Source: Planctomycetota bacterium (lineage in GTDB: Bacteria > Planctomycetota > Brocadiia > SM23-32). Taken from it: a DNA stretch of 7,420 nucleotides. The position numbers and the translations under genes are program-made. The stretch is taken from NCBI GenBank assembly GCA_018400625.1, contig JAGYMJ010000067.1:1-7420 (forward strand), in the 5' to 3' direction. Below are positions 6,169 to 7,420 of this stretch, one piece after another; position 1 is the stretch's first letter; each line of letters opens with the position of its first letter. The notes under the pieces are model-generated. The model saw only the letters and a list, made by a program, of their open reading frames with translations. It was not told where the DNA came from and did not search any database.

Positions 6169-7420
6169 GCCACCTCCTGTTTCATACCGCTAACGTATTC
6201 ATCAATCGATTCCACCATTTTCTCCAACCCGAGCTTGCGCGACCCTTTAACCATGACAGTATCTCCCGGTTTGCAGAGTCGATGCAAAAAGTGCCATGCT
6301 TTTTCAGGGTTTAATATCATTATCGCGTTATTGGCCTCCCGGGCCGCCATCCTCCAGCCCGCCACAACACTATGAGCGAAATCTCCCACGGCAATCAGCA
6401 GGTCGATGCCGGACTCAGCGATCATACGGCCCGTTTTTTCATGCAATTCAACGCTGCTCGCCCCCAATTCCAGCATGTCACCGCAAACCATTATGCGTCT
6501 TCCTGGAGATTGCATCCGGCTGAAAGTCCGAGCGGCCGCACGCATGGCGGTGGGATTCGAGTTGTAGCAGTCGAGAATATACTCCACTCCATTGATCTCA
6601 CGTTTTTCACTGCGCAGCTTTGGTAATTGAAGCCTCGGAAGGGCTTCAATAGCTTCATGCCCGGATGCACCGGCCCAGTGAGCAAGACAGAAAGCAGCGG
6701 AGGCATTCAGAATATTGTGGGCGCCTAAGACCGGCAGATGAAACACGTATTCATTTAACTTGAATAACTCCCCATGATTCCCACTTTTCAGCTCCACCGG
6801 TCTGAAGTCCGCACTTTTCGAGAGGCCAAATGTTTTCACTTGCCCGCTAAAACGGTCACGCAATTCAAGACACCGGGGATCGTCGGCATTCAGCACGAGC
6901 AGACCGTTTTCATGAATATGACTTATCAGCTCAGATTTTGCCTCTTTAACGCCTTCAACGCTGCCAAATCCCTCAAGATGACACTCTCCTATACATGTGA
7001 TACATCCGGCATCCGGCCTGACAATGGCGGCCAACTCATCGATCTCCCCTTGATGATTGGCGCCAAGTTCAACAACTACATAATCATCGTCAGGGACAGC
7101 ATCAAGAAGAGTGAGGGAGACGCCGATGCGATTGTTGAAGCTTTGCTTGGCGACTGTACATTTTCCGGTTTTTGACAAAATAGCGCCGGTCATCTCTTTT
7201 ACCGTTGACTTCCCGCAGCTTCCGGTGACCGCTATGACTTTTCCCTGGAGTCTGTTTTTATGCCAGGCTGCAAGGCGGGTCAGGGCGTGTAATGTATCTT
7301 CGACTCTGATGACATTCGTTTCTTTGGGGATTTCTCTGCAATTCGCCGTATTTTGCACAACGACTATGGAGGCACCGCTCTTTATCGCATCGGGTATATA
7401 GTCGTGAGCGTCAAAATTGG
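6165..7420 (-). CDS. murF: UDP-MurNAc-tripeptide--D-alanyl-D-alanine ligase (MurF), 5' end outside the window
   Basis: Cytoplasmic ATP-dependent Mur ligase that joins D-Ala-D-Ala to UDP-MurNAc-tripeptide, giving the pentapeptide that MraY uses. The frame is open through the right edge: 418 codons are visible from position 7418. The GTG at 7358 is internal, since the codons before it encode FDAHDYIPDAIKSGA, a typical MurF N-terminal segment; about 45-50 residues should be missing by comparison with E. coli MurF. In fragment numbering: P-loop TGSCGKSTVKEM (65-76), SFNNRIG (93-99), VELGANHQGEID (117-128), ECHLEGFGS (145-153), GAHNILNA (232-239), DCYNSNPTAMRAA (283-295), GDMLELG (313-319) and KGSR (391-394). 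The YNSNPTSM-like motif and GDMLELG identify MurF. Ser replaces Thr after the P-loop Lys, as in MurC here. The stop overlaps mraY as ATGA. Confidence 0.96.
   Translation of the reverse strand, partial: NFDAHDYIPDAIKSGASIVVVQNTANCREIPKETNVIRVEDTLHALTRLAAWHKNRLQGKVIAVTGSCGKSTVKEMTGAILSKTGKCTVAKQSFNNRIGVSLTLLDAVPDDDYVVVELGANHQGEIDELAAIVRPDAGCITCIGECHLEGFGSVEGVKEAKSELISHIHENGLLVLNADDPRCLELRDRFSGQVKTFGLSKSADFRPVELKSGNHGELFKLNEYVFHLPVLGAHNILNASAAFCLAHWAGASGHEAIEALPRLQLPKLRSEKREINGVEYILDCYNSNPTAMRAAARTFSRMQSPGRRIMVCGDMLELGASSVELHEKTGRMIAESGIDLLIAVGDFAHSVVAGWRMAAREANNAIMILNPEKAWHFLHRLCKPGDTVMVKGSRKLGLEKMVESIDEYVSGMKQEVA
6173..6178 (-). promoter_or_regulatory. Ribosome binding site of mraY (AGGAGG)
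   Basis: A full AGGAGG on the minus strand inside the last codons of murF. It is 4 nt from ATG 6168 and 10 nt from ATG 6162, so it supports a start here without fully choosing between the two. Confidence 0.75.

Noticed and set aside
7356..7358. GTG as the start of murF
   Set aside because: The frame stays open upstream to the window edge and encodes FDAHDYIP, a conserved MurF N-terminal segment, so the true start is beyond 7420.
1..7420. A novel defence, mobile or biosynthetic system
   Set aside because: All coding capacity is taken by seven well-known peptidoglycan genes in operon order. There are no unexplained gaps longer than 45 nt and no repeats, integrase-like genes or composition breaks.

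Overview
The window is one uninterrupted stretch of a division and cell wall (dcw) gene cluster, read entirely from the minus strand. In transcription order (right to left) it holds murF (5' end beyond the right edge), mraY, ftsW, murG, murC, murB and ddl (3' end beyond the left edge). There are no RNA genes, mobile elements, repeats, CRISPR arrays, terminators or convincing promoters. Almost every base is coding: the only gaps are 45 nt (mraY to ftsW) and 16 nt (murC to murB), and the other four junctions overlap by 4, 4, 35 and 23 nt. This points to a single polycistronic unit with translational coupling, whose promoter lies upstream of position 7420.

The genes form a pathway. Ddl makes D-Ala-D-Ala. 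MurB completes UDP-MurNAc and MurC adds the first amino acid. MurF attaches D-Ala-D-Ala to finish the UDP-MurNAc-pentapeptide. MraY loads this onto the lipid carrier (lipid I) and MurG adds GlcNAc (lipid II). The SEDS protein FtsW polymerises lipid II at the division site. murD, which in many bacteria lies between mraY and ftsW, is absent from that position.

The source is a peptidoglycan-making bacterium of roughly middling GC content. The departures from proteobacterial and firmicute consensus (MurC P-loop GSHGKSTT, MurG NAVPGR and GGTQGA, a charged loop before PTMGG in MraY, Cys in the MurB active-site motif, no murD after mraY) make a deep-branching lineage likely. Planctomycetota of the Phycisphaerae type, or another PVC-related group, is my best guess, but this is inference from motif memory and not a measured placement.

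I found no undescribed system. The points worth a second look are local: the missing murD, a 50-residue basic tail on MurG that runs into murC, and substitutions in otherwise conserved motifs of MraY, FtsW and MurB.
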